Assembly: GCA_018267135.1 (NCBI GenBank)
Contig: JAFDZA010000019.1
Location: forward strand, 43,752 to 107,751
Length of the DNA stretch: 64,000 nt
Direction: 5' to 3'
From: Bacteroidota bacterium
Lineage (GTDB): Bacteria; Bacteroidota; Bacteroidia; Cytophagales; Cyclobacteriaceae
In this document: positions 25,845-34,289 of the stretch, piece by piece
Layout of the letters: each line of letters starts with the position of its first letter
Position numbering within the stretch: the stretch's first letter is position 1
Notes under the pieces: model-generated
Databases searched by the model: none
Seen by the model: the letters and a program-made list of their open reading frames with translations, nothing else
What the model was told of the DNA's origin: nothing
Made by a program: the position numbers and the translations under genes

Positions 25845-28800
25845 TTAAAACGTATAGCGCACCCCCAGTTGGGCCTGCCAGCGCGAACTAAACTGATCAA
25901 TCGACCACTTGGCCGAAGGCTCTCTGTAAGCGGCACCTGTAACATTGGCTGTTCCGTTTGAAACAGTTCGCCCGCCAATAGACAGGCCGGGGTCAACCGA
26001 TGAATTCACTGTGTTGGGGGTAAAGTAGTAAACACCCCAGTATTTGCTGATTAGGTTGCTGAAGTTAATGATATCAAAAGTTACCTGCAGGGTGTTTACC
26101 TTCTTTCCTGTATTAATTGGAAAATCGTGCATCAGACGCAAATCCATTTGGTTATTCCAGGGTGTACGCGCTCCATTGCGCTCGGTGTAGTGGCCCTGAC
26201 GCGTATTGAGGTACGTATCATTCTGCACGAACTGGTTAAACGCTTGCTGTTGCGTAGCCGATAAGTTGTATGGGTTCTCTCCGCTTTTTACATTGGGCAC
26301 ATAAAACAAATCAACCTGCTGACCATTCTTCGTCAGGTTGTTGCTCGAAGTAATGGCGTAGGTAAACGGAGAGCCCGATTGAAAAGTAGGAATTAATGAG
26401 AGATACGAAGTTCCCCCACGCTGCCATGATTTTTTGTATTGAATGGTTCCTACGATGCGATGGCGGATATCAAAGTTAGAATACGTTAGCCCGGGATTAT
26501 TAGGGTTCAGTGCCTGATTTAACTGCCACCCCGATTCCGGAGAATTCCGGATGCCGTTCAAAATATCTTTCGATTGGCCATACGTATAAGCTGCCATAAA
26601 ACTCAATCCAAAAGTATACGATTTTGAAATCTGCGCGGTAAACTGATAGCGATATCCTTTGTCGGTATTGGTAATCAAGTACACACTTGAGAAATTATTG
26701 CTCACGCGATTCGCAGTCGTTCCTCCTCCTAAATAAAGTGGTTGAACATGGTTCGCATCAAAGTTGGCATACGCCACTGAGTCTTTCAGGTTAACTTGTT
26801 TGATGTATAAATCTTTTACGTTTTTAGTGTACACCGCTTCGAGTGTCAGTTTGTAGCCATTTCCCAGCTGAATGTCGGCCGCCAGATTGCTTCGCCACAT
26901 GCGGGGGAGAGAAAAATTCCGGTCCATCAGATCTAACTCGGTTCTGTTTTTAGATTTATAAGCTGTGGCAAACGAACCAAACTGGGTAGGGTCGGTAGGC
27001 ATGGCAACGGAAGTAGCTGGAGCTATGGGCACCGGTGGGTTTACATCTAATGCTTTAAAGGCTGATCCGTTATTAACGTATGTGTAGCCTATCCACGCAA
27101 AAGGAATACGCCCGGTAAACAAGCCTGATCCCCCCCGGAAGATTACACTTTTATCTCCTTTCAAATCATAGTTAAAGCCAAGACGTGGCGAGAGGTATAA
27201 CCGGCTAAAATATTGGGTGCCAATGGCCGATGGGTTATTATAAGCATAGGTAGTTCCATAGTCGGCAGGAGTAGTGGGGAAGTTAGCTCGTGCCGTGCCG
27301 TTGGGGCCGGCCGGCAGTATCGGGAGGTCTGCCCGAACCCCATACGTCAATGTCAGTTTTCCTTTCACGAGTTCATCCTGCAGGTAAAAGCTCGTTAAGA
27401 AGACATTAAATTTGGCGGGTGAATTATTGAGCAACGTACTTCGTGTATTATCGGTATCGCTGTAGAGCGCGCGCATGCGCGAGGGTTTATCAAGAAGAAA
27501 ATTATTCAGGCTACTGTAATCGAAGCGGCCGTTCCATGAGTTGATAAACACATAGTCTATTTTATAAAACTCATTGTGTGTTCCCACTGTAAAGGTGTGG
27601 TTGCCGGCAAAGTATTTGAAGTTATTGGTAAATTCAAACGTGCGTTGGCGCATATTAAAAATGCCGGCCTCGCGGTTGGTGCCCAATAACGCCCGCCCCC
27701 CGCTGATACCATTAATCTGAAGTTGCGGGAAAATGATACCGGTGGGGTCGCGTCTGTCTTTAATGTCGGTATATCCCACAATCAAACTATTGCTGGCATT
27801 GTTACTGAAGCGGCTCTTCCATTCTGCAACGGTGCTGATATTTGTATTTTTTTGAATAAAATCATAGTTGCCAAACTGAAACTCGGTGGACGACCGATCG
27901 AGGTTAGAGGCCTCCGAAACAATCGAGTTATTACGAACTACCAGCGAATGGTTTTTATTAATTACCCAATCTACCCGGTTAAAAAATTTGGTGCTTTTAG
28001 CGTAGATGTTGTAGTCGGTTATTGCTCCCGGGTTGTAGGATGTCATCGCTCCATACTGAGTTGAGAGATTAGATAATTTTTGTATGATGGCATCGGCCAG
28101 CGGCATGTTGGCATACATGGCCAGCGCGGCCGGCACACTACCTCCGTTCAACTGCGACAGGGTTTGATTCATAAAATAGCCCGGTGCATTGGCCGGGTAA
28201 AATTGTGGCACCGAGTTGTTGGTAACTTCTTCGTTGGTAAACCAAAATAATTTATCCTTTACCAATGGAAAACCCAGACGAAAGCCGGTTTGATAATCGT
28301 AGTAAGAACGATTAATGCTTCCGCTGCCTACCTTATCATCGCCTTTATATTTTCCCGTAATGGAGGCATTACGCCCAAAAGCATAAACCGATCCTTCTAC
28401 CGTATTGGAGCCGCTTCGCGAAACTGCGTTCACGCTGCCTCCGGTAAAATTACCCAGCGAAACATCATACGGAGCAATCTGCACCTGCACTTGCTGTATC
28501 GCATCTAAGCTGAATGAATTGGTGCGTGTGCTGCTACCCGGTTGGTTAGATGTACCACTGATGCCTCCCAATGACGGGCTGAATCCGATGGCATCATTAT
28601 TAATGGCTCCATCCAGCGTAATATTATTGTAACGGAAGTTGGTGCCGGCAAAAGAGTTGTTGCTGCTTTGCGGTGTAAGCCTGGTGAAATCGGAAAAACT
28701 TCTGGTGAGTGTGGGCAATGTTTGGATCTGTTGCTTGCCCACACTGGTAGCCGTACCGGTTTTTTCAGTAACCTCCTGGCCGGTGCCGGTTATTACTACT

Positions 28801-29147
28801 TCGGTTAGCTGCTGCGAAGCTTCGGTTAAGGTTACATCCAGTCTCAGGGTTTCGCCTAATTTCAAAAAAACGTCATCAAATCTTTCGGTTTTATACCCTA
28901 CGTAAGTAACCAATACTTCGTACGGGCCGCCCGGAGTAAGGTTTACTAAAGTATAGCGACCTTCGGCATTGGTGTTGGCACCATACGAAGTGTTGGTGGG
29001 TTTGTACACCACCTGTATCGTGGCACCGGGCAAAGTTTCGCTCCGGAGGTCTGTTACTTTACCGCTTACGGCACTGGTCGTGGTTTGTGCGAAAAGAAAA
29101 TTTGCTGCGTTTAGTAAGATTAGCCAGGCAAGTAAAATTTTTTTCAT
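25845..29147 (-). CDS. TonB-dependent receptor with CarboxypepD_reg-like N-terminus (Oar-like)
   Basis: An 1100-residue outer-membrane receptor. It has a signal peptide ending at NFLFAQ, a carboxypeptidase-regulatory-like beta-sandwich at about 27-110 (VSGKVTDLRSETLPGATIQV), a plug domain, and a large barrel ending in the aromatic LGVRYTF. The plug region is weakly conserved, as in Oar-type receptors of Bacteroidota and myxobacteria. No SusD-like partner is adjacent, so it is unlikely to be a polysaccharide-utilisation SusC; the substrate is unknown. A strong hairpin ends the gene. Upstream are 212 bases with only a partial promoter match. Confidence 0.9.
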   Translation of the reverse strand: MKKILLAWLILLNAANFLFAQTTTSAVSGKVTDLRSETLPGATIQVVYKPTNTSYGANTNAEGRYTLVNLTPGGPYEVLVTYVGYKTERFDDVFLKLGETLRLDVTLTEASQQLTEVVITGTGQEVTEKTGTATSVGKQQIQTLPTLTRSFSDFTRLTPQSSNNSFAGTNFRYNNITLDGAINNDAIGFSPSLGGISGTSNQPGSSTRTNSFSLDAIQQVQVQIAPYDVSLGNFTGGSVNAVSRSGSNTVEGSVYAFGRNASITGKYKGDDKVGSGSINRSYYDYQTGFRLGFPLVKDKLFWFTNEEVTNNSVPQFYPANAPGYFMNQTLSQLNGGSVPAALAMYANMPLADAIIQKLSNLSTQYGAMTSYNPGAITDYNIYAKSTKFFNRVDWVINKNHSLVVRNNSIVSEASNLDRSSTEFQFGNYDFIQKNTNISTVAEWKSRFSNNASNSLIVGYTDIKDRRDPTGIIFPQLQINGISGGRALLGTNREAGIFNMRQRTFEFTNNFKYFAGNHTFTVGTHNEFYKIDYVFINSWNGRFDYSSLNNFLLDKPSRMRALYSDTDNTRSTLLNNSPAKFNVFLTSFYLQDELVKGKLTLTYGVRADLPILPAGPNGTARANFPTTPADYGTTYAYNNPSAIGTQYFSRLYLSPRLGFNYDLKGDKSVIFRGGSGLFTGRIPFAWIGYTYVNNGSAFKALDVNPPVPIAPATSVAMPTDPTQFGSFATAYKSKNRTELDLMDRNFSLPRMWRSNLAADIQLGNGYKLTLEAVYTKNVKDLYIKQVNLKDSVAYANFDANHVQPLYLGGGTTANRVSNNFSSVYLITNTDKGYRYQFTAQISKSYTFGLSFMAAYTYGQSKDILNGIRNSPESGWQLNQALNPNNPGLTYSNFDIRHRIVGTIQYKKSWQRGGTSYLSLIPTFQSGSPFTYAITSSNNLTKNGQQVDLFYVPNVKSGENPYNLSATQQQAFNQFVQNDTYLNTRQGHYTERNGARTPWNNQMDLRLMHDFPINTGKKVNTLQVTFDIINFSNLISKYWGVYYFTPNTVNSSVDPGLSIGGRTVSNGTANVTGAAYREPSAKWSIDQFSSRWQAQLGVRYTF

Positions 29148-29359
29148 TTGATTTTTAGATTTGCCGCAAAGGTGAGCATGCCATGTTACCGGATGAGGTA
29201 GTCTGCATTATGAAATGGTTAAGCCCGGCCGCAAAAAACAGAAATGATTTTTCTCGGAGGCTAACTGAAAGGAAAAGGAAGTTACCGGAATGTTAATATG
29301 AATTATCTCTTCAGCCCAAATACTTTAGGCAAGAAATAAATACGGTGGCCATCAAAAAA

Positions 29360-30349
29360 TTATTTACTGATAGGCACTTTGCTGAGCAGCACTTTAATAA
29401 TATCGGCTGTTTTGATGTTGTCGGCTTCGGCTTCGTAGTTTAATAGAATGCGGTGGTTCATTACATCCAGTGTCACCTCTTTAATATCCTCAGGCAATAC
29501 ATAATCGCGACCTTCCATATAGGCTACGGCTTTGGCCGACAGGTTAAGATTAATGCTGGCCCGGGGCGATGCGCCAAACTGAATGTATTGTGCCTCGCTA
29601 TCGAGTTTATATTCTTTTGGTTTGCGGGTGGCCGTTACCAATTCAATGATATATCGTTCGAGCGATTCTGAAATTTTAACATTATTTACTCCTTCGCGTA
29701 TGGAAAAAATATCTTCTTTTGTGAGTAATGGATTTACCTCAAGAGAAAACTGCATGTTGGATATCCTCCGCATAATTTCCAACTCCTGTTCCTTGGTAGG
29801 ATAATCTACAAATACCTTCATCATAAAGCGATCCACCTGAGCTTCGGGCAGCGGGTAAGTTCCTTCTTGTTCTACCGGGTTTTGTGTTGCCAGCACCAAA
29901 AAAGGTTTATCGAGTTTAAAAGTAGTTTCGCCAATGGTTACTTGCTTTTCCTGCATGGATTCGAGCAGGGCTGATTGCACTTTGGCTGGCGAGCGGTTAA
30001 TTTCATCGGCCAAAATAATATTGGCAAAAATGGGGCCTTTCTTTACTTCAAATTTTCCTTCTTTTTGATTGTAAATCATCGTGCCGATCAGGTCTGACGG
30101 AAGCAGGTCGGGGGTAAACTGAATACGTTGAAAATCTAAATGCAAGACTCTGGCTAGCGTACTAATAGTCAGTGTTTTGGCCAGCCCCGGCACCCCTTCC
30201 AGTAAAATGTGGCCATTGGTAAACAGCCCGGCCAGCAAGCGGCTTACCATGTATTCTTGGCCCACCACCACTTTCCCCACTTCGGTGTAAACTTCCTTTA
30301 TCTTTTGTTTGTGTGCTTCGTGTTGTTCTGTTGTAGATGCCAATGCCAT
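29360..30349 (-). CDS. MoxR family AAA+ ATPase
   Basis: A 329-residue AAA+ ATPase. Walker A is GVPGLAKT at residues 52-59; Walker B is IILADEINR near 112; the sensor-1 region reads LATQNPVEQEGTYPLPEAQVDRF, a hallmark of MoxR proteins, which act as chaperones in metal-cofactor insertion or stress responses. MoxR genes usually lie beside DUF58 and von Willebrand factor A (Bat) genes; none is present here, so its partner is encoded elsewhere or lost. The gene is divergent from the response-regulator gene. Confidence 0.92.
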   Translation of the reverse strand: MALASTTEQHEAHKQKIKEVYTEVGKVVVGQEYMVSRLLAGLFTNGHILLEGVPGLAKTLTISTLARVLHLDFQRIQFTPDLLPSDLIGTMIYNQKEGKFEVKKGPIFANIILADEINRSPAKVQSALLESMQEKQVTIGETTFKLDKPFLVLATQNPVEQEGTYPLPEAQVDRFMMKVFVDYPTKEQELEIMRRISNMQFSLEVNPLLTKEDIFSIREGVNNVKISESLERYIIELVTATRKPKEYKLDSEAQYIQFGASPRASINLNLSAKAVAYMEGRDYVLPEDIKEVTLDVMNHRILLNYEAEADNIKTADIIKVLLSKVPISK

Positions 30350-30476
30350 AACCTTAAAAATTCAAGTCACAATAATACTAAAAATTGATGGTGGTTTTGC
30401 ACCTTCTGAAACAAGCGGCTGCGGATAAATTATTTAAACTAAATTGCTCTCTGGTTAAATATTATACAACCATTCT

Positions 30477-31116
30477 ATGGCGATCCGGCTCGGCTTAGTT
30501 GACGACCACCTGTTGTTCAGTAAGTCTCTCAGTTTACTTCTTAAAAGTCTTGATGGGTACGTTATTGAGGTAGAAGCCTGCAATGGGAAAGACTTGCAAA
30601 AAAAAATTAAGTTCCCTGCCGGCACCCGACATTATGTTAATAGATGTAAACATGCCCCTGATGGATGGGCGGGAAACCGCCCGTTGGCTGCGGGCCTCTT
30701 ATCCGTTTATAAAGATGGTGGCGCTCTCAATGGACGATAAAGAATCAACTATTATCAGTATGCTTAAAGCGGGTTGCTGCAGCTACCTCTATAAAGACAT
30801 TCAGCCGGAAGAATTAGAGTCGGCTCTGCATCACGTATATCAGTACGGTTACTATAATTTGGATGCCATTCACAACAAACACCTCAGGGTAACGAATGGC
30901 AACGAAGCACAAGCGCCCGTTCATCTGTCTGACAAAGAATCAGAATTTGTATTGCTGGCCTGCAGTGATCTAACGTATAAAGAAATTGCCCATCGTATGA
31001 ACCACAGCGAGCGTACCATAGATGGCTACCGCGAGTCTGTATTTAAAAAGTACCGGGTACAAAGCCGCGTGGGTATGGCTCTCGAAGCCATCCGCAGAGG
31101 TCTTATCGTTATTTGA
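30477..31116 (+). pseudogene. NarL/LuxR-type response regulator interrupted by a frameshift
   Basis: The first 43 codons encode a receiver start (GLVDDHLLFSKSLSLLLKSL, with Asp9 and Asp10); the frame then changes at a run of nine A (30598-30606). In the other frame the receiver continues with IMLIDVNMPLMDG (phosphoacceptor Asp56) and the conserved Lys in YLYKDI, then a LuxR-type helix-turn-helix (LTYKEIAHRMNHSERTIDGY) to the end. Dropping one A restores a normal 212-residue protein. It is therefore either a recent null allele, an indel error, or a gene that uses slippage on the A run. No partner histidine kinase is adjacent; a degenerate receiver gene converges on it with 9 bases between. Confidence 0.8.
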
Positions 31117-31125
31117 ATGTTTTTA

Positions 31126-31467
31126 TTATTCAATTGATAAGTCTTTCATTTCTTTCACTTCCTCCAACGTCATCAGGTTAGCATTAAGAGAATTCATGAT
31201 GCGCCAATGTTCTTTGGTTTCGTTTCCTTCGGCCAGTAAAATAACCGGGGTGCGTTGGTTGAGGCTCAGGTTGCGTATTGAGCGAACCATCTCAATACCG
31301 GTAACCACCGGCAGGTCTTGTCCGCAAAGAATCAGATCAAAGTAAGAAAGCTTTGCAGCTAACAGCCCTTCAAGGCCGTTGTCGTAGCTTTCTACATACC
31401 AATTTTGCAATTGTGCTTTGATGTTTTGCAAGATTTGTTGCTGCCGGTGGACTACCAGTACCTTCAT
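31126..31467 (-). CDS. Degenerate stand-alone receiver-domain protein
   Basis: A 113-residue protein with the CheY-like fold pattern (MKVLVVHRQQQI, SYFDLILCGQDLPVVTG, TPVILLAEGNE) but without the phosphorylation chemistry. The acidic pair after the first strand is His7-Arg8, the phosphoacceptor position is Gly49, and no Lys-Pro follows the fifth strand. It probably binds a partner in a phosphorylation-independent way. It converges on the frameshifted response regulator. The low similarity to active receivers could also mean decay. Confidence 0.75.
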   Translation of the reverse strand: MKVLVVHRQQQILQNIKAQLQNWYVESYDNGLEGLLAAKLSYFDLILCGQDLPVVTGIEMVRSIRNLSLNQRTPVILLAEGNETKEHWRIMNSLNANLMTLEEVKEMKDLSIE

Positions 31468-31566
31468 AAATAATTAACCTTTAACCGTAAACCCATTATA
31501 AACTGCCTTACCCTAATGCAGCCAATAATAGTGCTCAAATGTGGGGAATGGAGAGCATTCCAGTCA

Positions 31567-31582
31567 ACGGGAAATTTCCCGT
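31567..31582. repeat. Perfect 16-base palindrome in an intergenic gap
   Basis: ACGGGAAATTTCCCGT is its own complement. It lies in the 221-base gap between the P-type ATPase stop and the degenerate receiver gene start, about 100 bases upstream of the latter. It could be an operator, but one such palindrome is expected by chance in a window this long. A weaker hairpin (GGAATG-5-CATTCC, 31545-31561) sits just before it; the rest of the gap shows nothing clear. Confidence 0.4.
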
Positions 31583-31688
31583 ATTTTAGATTAAATCATT
31601 ATTAAAAAGTGCCTTATTAGCTCGTTTTGGCTTATCTGTATTTTTTCTATTTAGGGTTATTACCCCCGAAGGCCTTTTTCCATCTGTT

Positions 31689-34211
31689 CTATACTGAGCT
31701 TATATTAGATCTCTTCGGCAATCTTTTTGCCAGTTTATATACCTCAATCCACAAAACAGAAACGGCAGCAACGCCTGCTGTGATCCCCAGTTCGTAAAAA
31801 TGTAATGCCGATACATTGAAGAAGCGGGTTACCGGTTTTACATAAAGAATACCCAGCAGGGTAACTAAAACCAATGCATTAATTCCGATTAATAAAAAAT
31901 TACGCTTTGTTAAGCTCTCTAAGATGCTGTAATAAAAAGAGCGGTTTGTGTAGCTCAACAATATATTGGCGAATATTAATGTGCTGAACACCATCGCCCG
32001 TGTTTTTAGTTCATCGCCTCCGTTCTGAACGGTAAACTGATAAACCCATAAAATACCCAGTGTAATCATTAATCCCTGAGCCATACTTACCGTCAATTCG
32101 CGCCAGCTAAAAAACGTATCGCGCATAGGGCGGGGTGGTTGTTGCATGGTGTTCTTATCCATCGGTTCATTTTCATAAACAATGGAGCACGTGGGGCCCA
32201 TTATCAATTCTAAAAAAATGATATGAACCGGTGTGAAAATGACCGGATACACCCACCCTAAAAATAATGGCAACGAAACGGTGAGAATGATGGGGATGTG
32301 AATAGAAATGATATACTGAATGGCCTTTTTAATGTTGGCATAAATTCTTCTGCCTGCGGCAATACCGATTATCAGTTTTTCTAAATCATCGTTGGGAATA
32401 ATCAATGCGGCCGCTGCTTTTGCGGTCTCTGTCCCTTTGTGGCCCATGGCTACCCCAATGTGGGCTGCTTTCAAAGCCGGGCCGTCATTTACGCCATCGC
32501 CCAACATGGCCACTACTTCGCCTTTTTTTTTCAACGCATTAACCACGGCCAGCTTTGCTTCCGGAAACATACGGGTAAATAGTATTTTTCTTTCAGAAAC
32601 CTCTATCAATTGCTGTTCAGAAAAACTCATTACTTCACTACCGCTTACGGTGGCGGATGCGTGGCGGATGCCGGCTTGCGTGGCAATGGCTCGGGTAGTA
32701 TCTGCATTATCACCCGTAATCACTTTTACTTTTATACCGGCCTCGTATATCTGCTGAAACACCCGGTCAATTCCTTTCTTAGGCGGATCATAAAATACCG
32801 TTAATCCTAAAAAATCGAATTTAAAATTTTGTTGCTGGGGCGGAAATTCCTCATGCTCCCACTTTGTCTTGGCCACACCCAACACCCGATATCCTTGCCG
32901 GCCAAATTCTTGAATCCGTTGCTTGATTTTTTCTTTTTTATCCTCGGGAAGATACGAAACCTGAAGAATCGCCTCGGGAGCTCCCTTCGCTGCAATAATT
33001 CGGTTGCCTCTGTCATCTTCAAAAAGATGCGTCATCATCGGAGGAGTTCCACCTAACGGATATTCGTGTATCATCCGGCAATTTTTTCTGTGGTCTTCCG
33101 GTGCCGTGCGTTCGTATATTTTGTGCAATGTTTTTTCCATCGGATCAAAAGGAACCGGCTCGCTGCTCCACATAGCGTACGCAATCAGTTCGGAAAAATC
33201 TTTATCGTTAAATTCATTTTCTTCCCCCGTTTTCCCGGACGCATAATCGTACAGCACTTTCAACTGCATCGTATTTTCAGTAATTGTTCCGGTTTTATCG
33301 GTGCAAATTACGGTGGTGCTTCCCAGTGTTTCTACCATGCTGCTGCGCTTAATAATGATGCCTTCGCTCATTAGTTTCCAGGCACCTAACGCCATGAAGG
33401 TGGTAAATGCTACCGGAATTTCTTCAGGTAATATAGACATGGCCAGAGTTAGGCCATCGAGCAGGCTTTGAACTAAACTGTGCGTATGGTAATAGTTAAA
33501 CAGGCACACCATCAGAAAAACAACACCTCCGATAATGGCCATTGACTTTACAAATCGGGTTACCTGCATTTGCAGAGGCGATACTTCTTCTTTTATGTTC
33601 TGAATGGAGTCGCCAATTTTTCCCAGCCGGGTTTGTTGACCTATTTTTTCTACCTCAAATACAGCCAACCCTGACACGGTAATGCTGCCACTATAAACCC
33701 GGTTATCCTCCGACTCGCTATTTTTAAATACCGAGAAACTTTCGCCTGTAAGCGTGGCTTCATTCACCGAAAAATCATTGCTGTGCACAATGCGCCCATC
33801 GGCATTAATCATTTTACCTTCTTCGATAATACAGAGATCGCCTACGGCTATTTCGCGGGTGGGTATTTCTATAGCCTGAGAATTTCGGATCACCCTGCTC
33901 AGAGGTTCGTTGAGTTTTTCTAACTCGGCCAATGCTTTTTTACTGCGATTGTCCTGATACAAGGAAATAGCCGATACGGCCAGGATGGCAAAAAACATAA
34001 ATACTGCTTCCTCATAATTGCCCACCACAACATAGATGATTGCTACGGCCAAGAGCAGCAGCAACATCGGTTCTTTCAAAAAATTTAACACCCGTTTTAG
34101 CCAGGTATTTTGTGGCAGTGTTTCTATCCGGTTGTATCCAAACTTTTGCCGGGACGATTTCAGTTCATCCTCGGTAAGACCTTTTAAATGTTCAGGAATC
34201 GTTGAGGTCAT
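31689..34211 (-). CDS. P-type cation-transporting ATPase
   Basis: A P2-like ion pump of about 840 residues. It has an actuator motif LTGES, the phosphorylation site CTDKTGT, nucleotide-binding KGAPE, and the hinge GDGVNDGPALKAAHIGVAMG, with about ten membrane segments and no N-terminal heavy-metal domain. The fourth membrane helix reads LPEEIPVAFTTFMALGAWKL; the PEEIP in place of PEGLP (Ca2+ pumps) leaves ion selectivity open. The start at MTSTIPEHLKGL gives the usual cation-ATPase N-terminal domain; another in-frame start lies 15 codons upstream. It follows ccmF on the same strand. Confidence 0.88.
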   Translation of the reverse strand: MTSTIPEHLKGLTEDELKSSRQKFGYNRIETLPQNTWLKRVLNFLKEPMLLLLLAVAIIYVVVGNYEEAVFMFFAILAVSAISLYQDNRSKKALAELEKLNEPLSRVIRNSQAIEIPTREIAVGDLCIIEEGKMINADGRIVHSNDFSVNEATLTGESFSVFKNSESEDNRVYSGSITVSGLAVFEVEKIGQQTRLGKIGDSIQNIKEEVSPLQMQVTRFVKSMAIIGGVVFLMVCLFNYYHTHSLVQSLLDGLTLAMSILPEEIPVAFTTFMALGAWKLMSEGIIIKRSSMVETLGSTTVICTDKTGTITENTMQLKVLYDYASGKTGEENEFNDKDFSELIAYAMWSSEPVPFDPMEKTLHKIYERTAPEDHRKNCRMIHEYPLGGTPPMMTHLFEDDRGNRIIAAKGAPEAILQVSYLPEDKKEKIKQRIQEFGRQGYRVLGVAKTKWEHEEFPPQQQNFKFDFLGLTVFYDPPKKGIDRVFQQIYEAGIKVKVITGDNADTTRAIATQAGIRHASATVSGSEVMSFSEQQLIEVSERKILFTRMFPEAKLAVVNALKKKGEVVAMLGDGVNDGPALKAAHIGVAMGHKGTETAKAAAALIIPNDDLEKLIIGIAAGRRIYANIKKAIQYIISIHIPIILTVSLPLFLGWVYPVIFTPVHIIFLELIMGPTCSIVYENEPMDKNTMQQPPRPMRDTFFSWRELTVSMAQGLMITLGILWVYQFTVQNGGDELKTRAMVFSTLIFANILLSYTNRSFYYSILESLTKRNFLLIGINALVLVTLLGILYVKPVTRFFNVSALHFYELGITAGVAAVSVLWIEVYKLAKRLPKRSNISSV

Positions 34212-34289
34212 TCCGTTTTCAGTAAAATTAAATTTTCGCAATGGCGAGGAACCCATGCATTCCGTATCGAAACCCTACTTTATAGGAAA

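Noticed and set aside
31567..31582. Palindrome as a definite operator
   Set aside because: A single perfect 16-base palindrome is expected about once by chance in a window of this size, and no second copy was seen.
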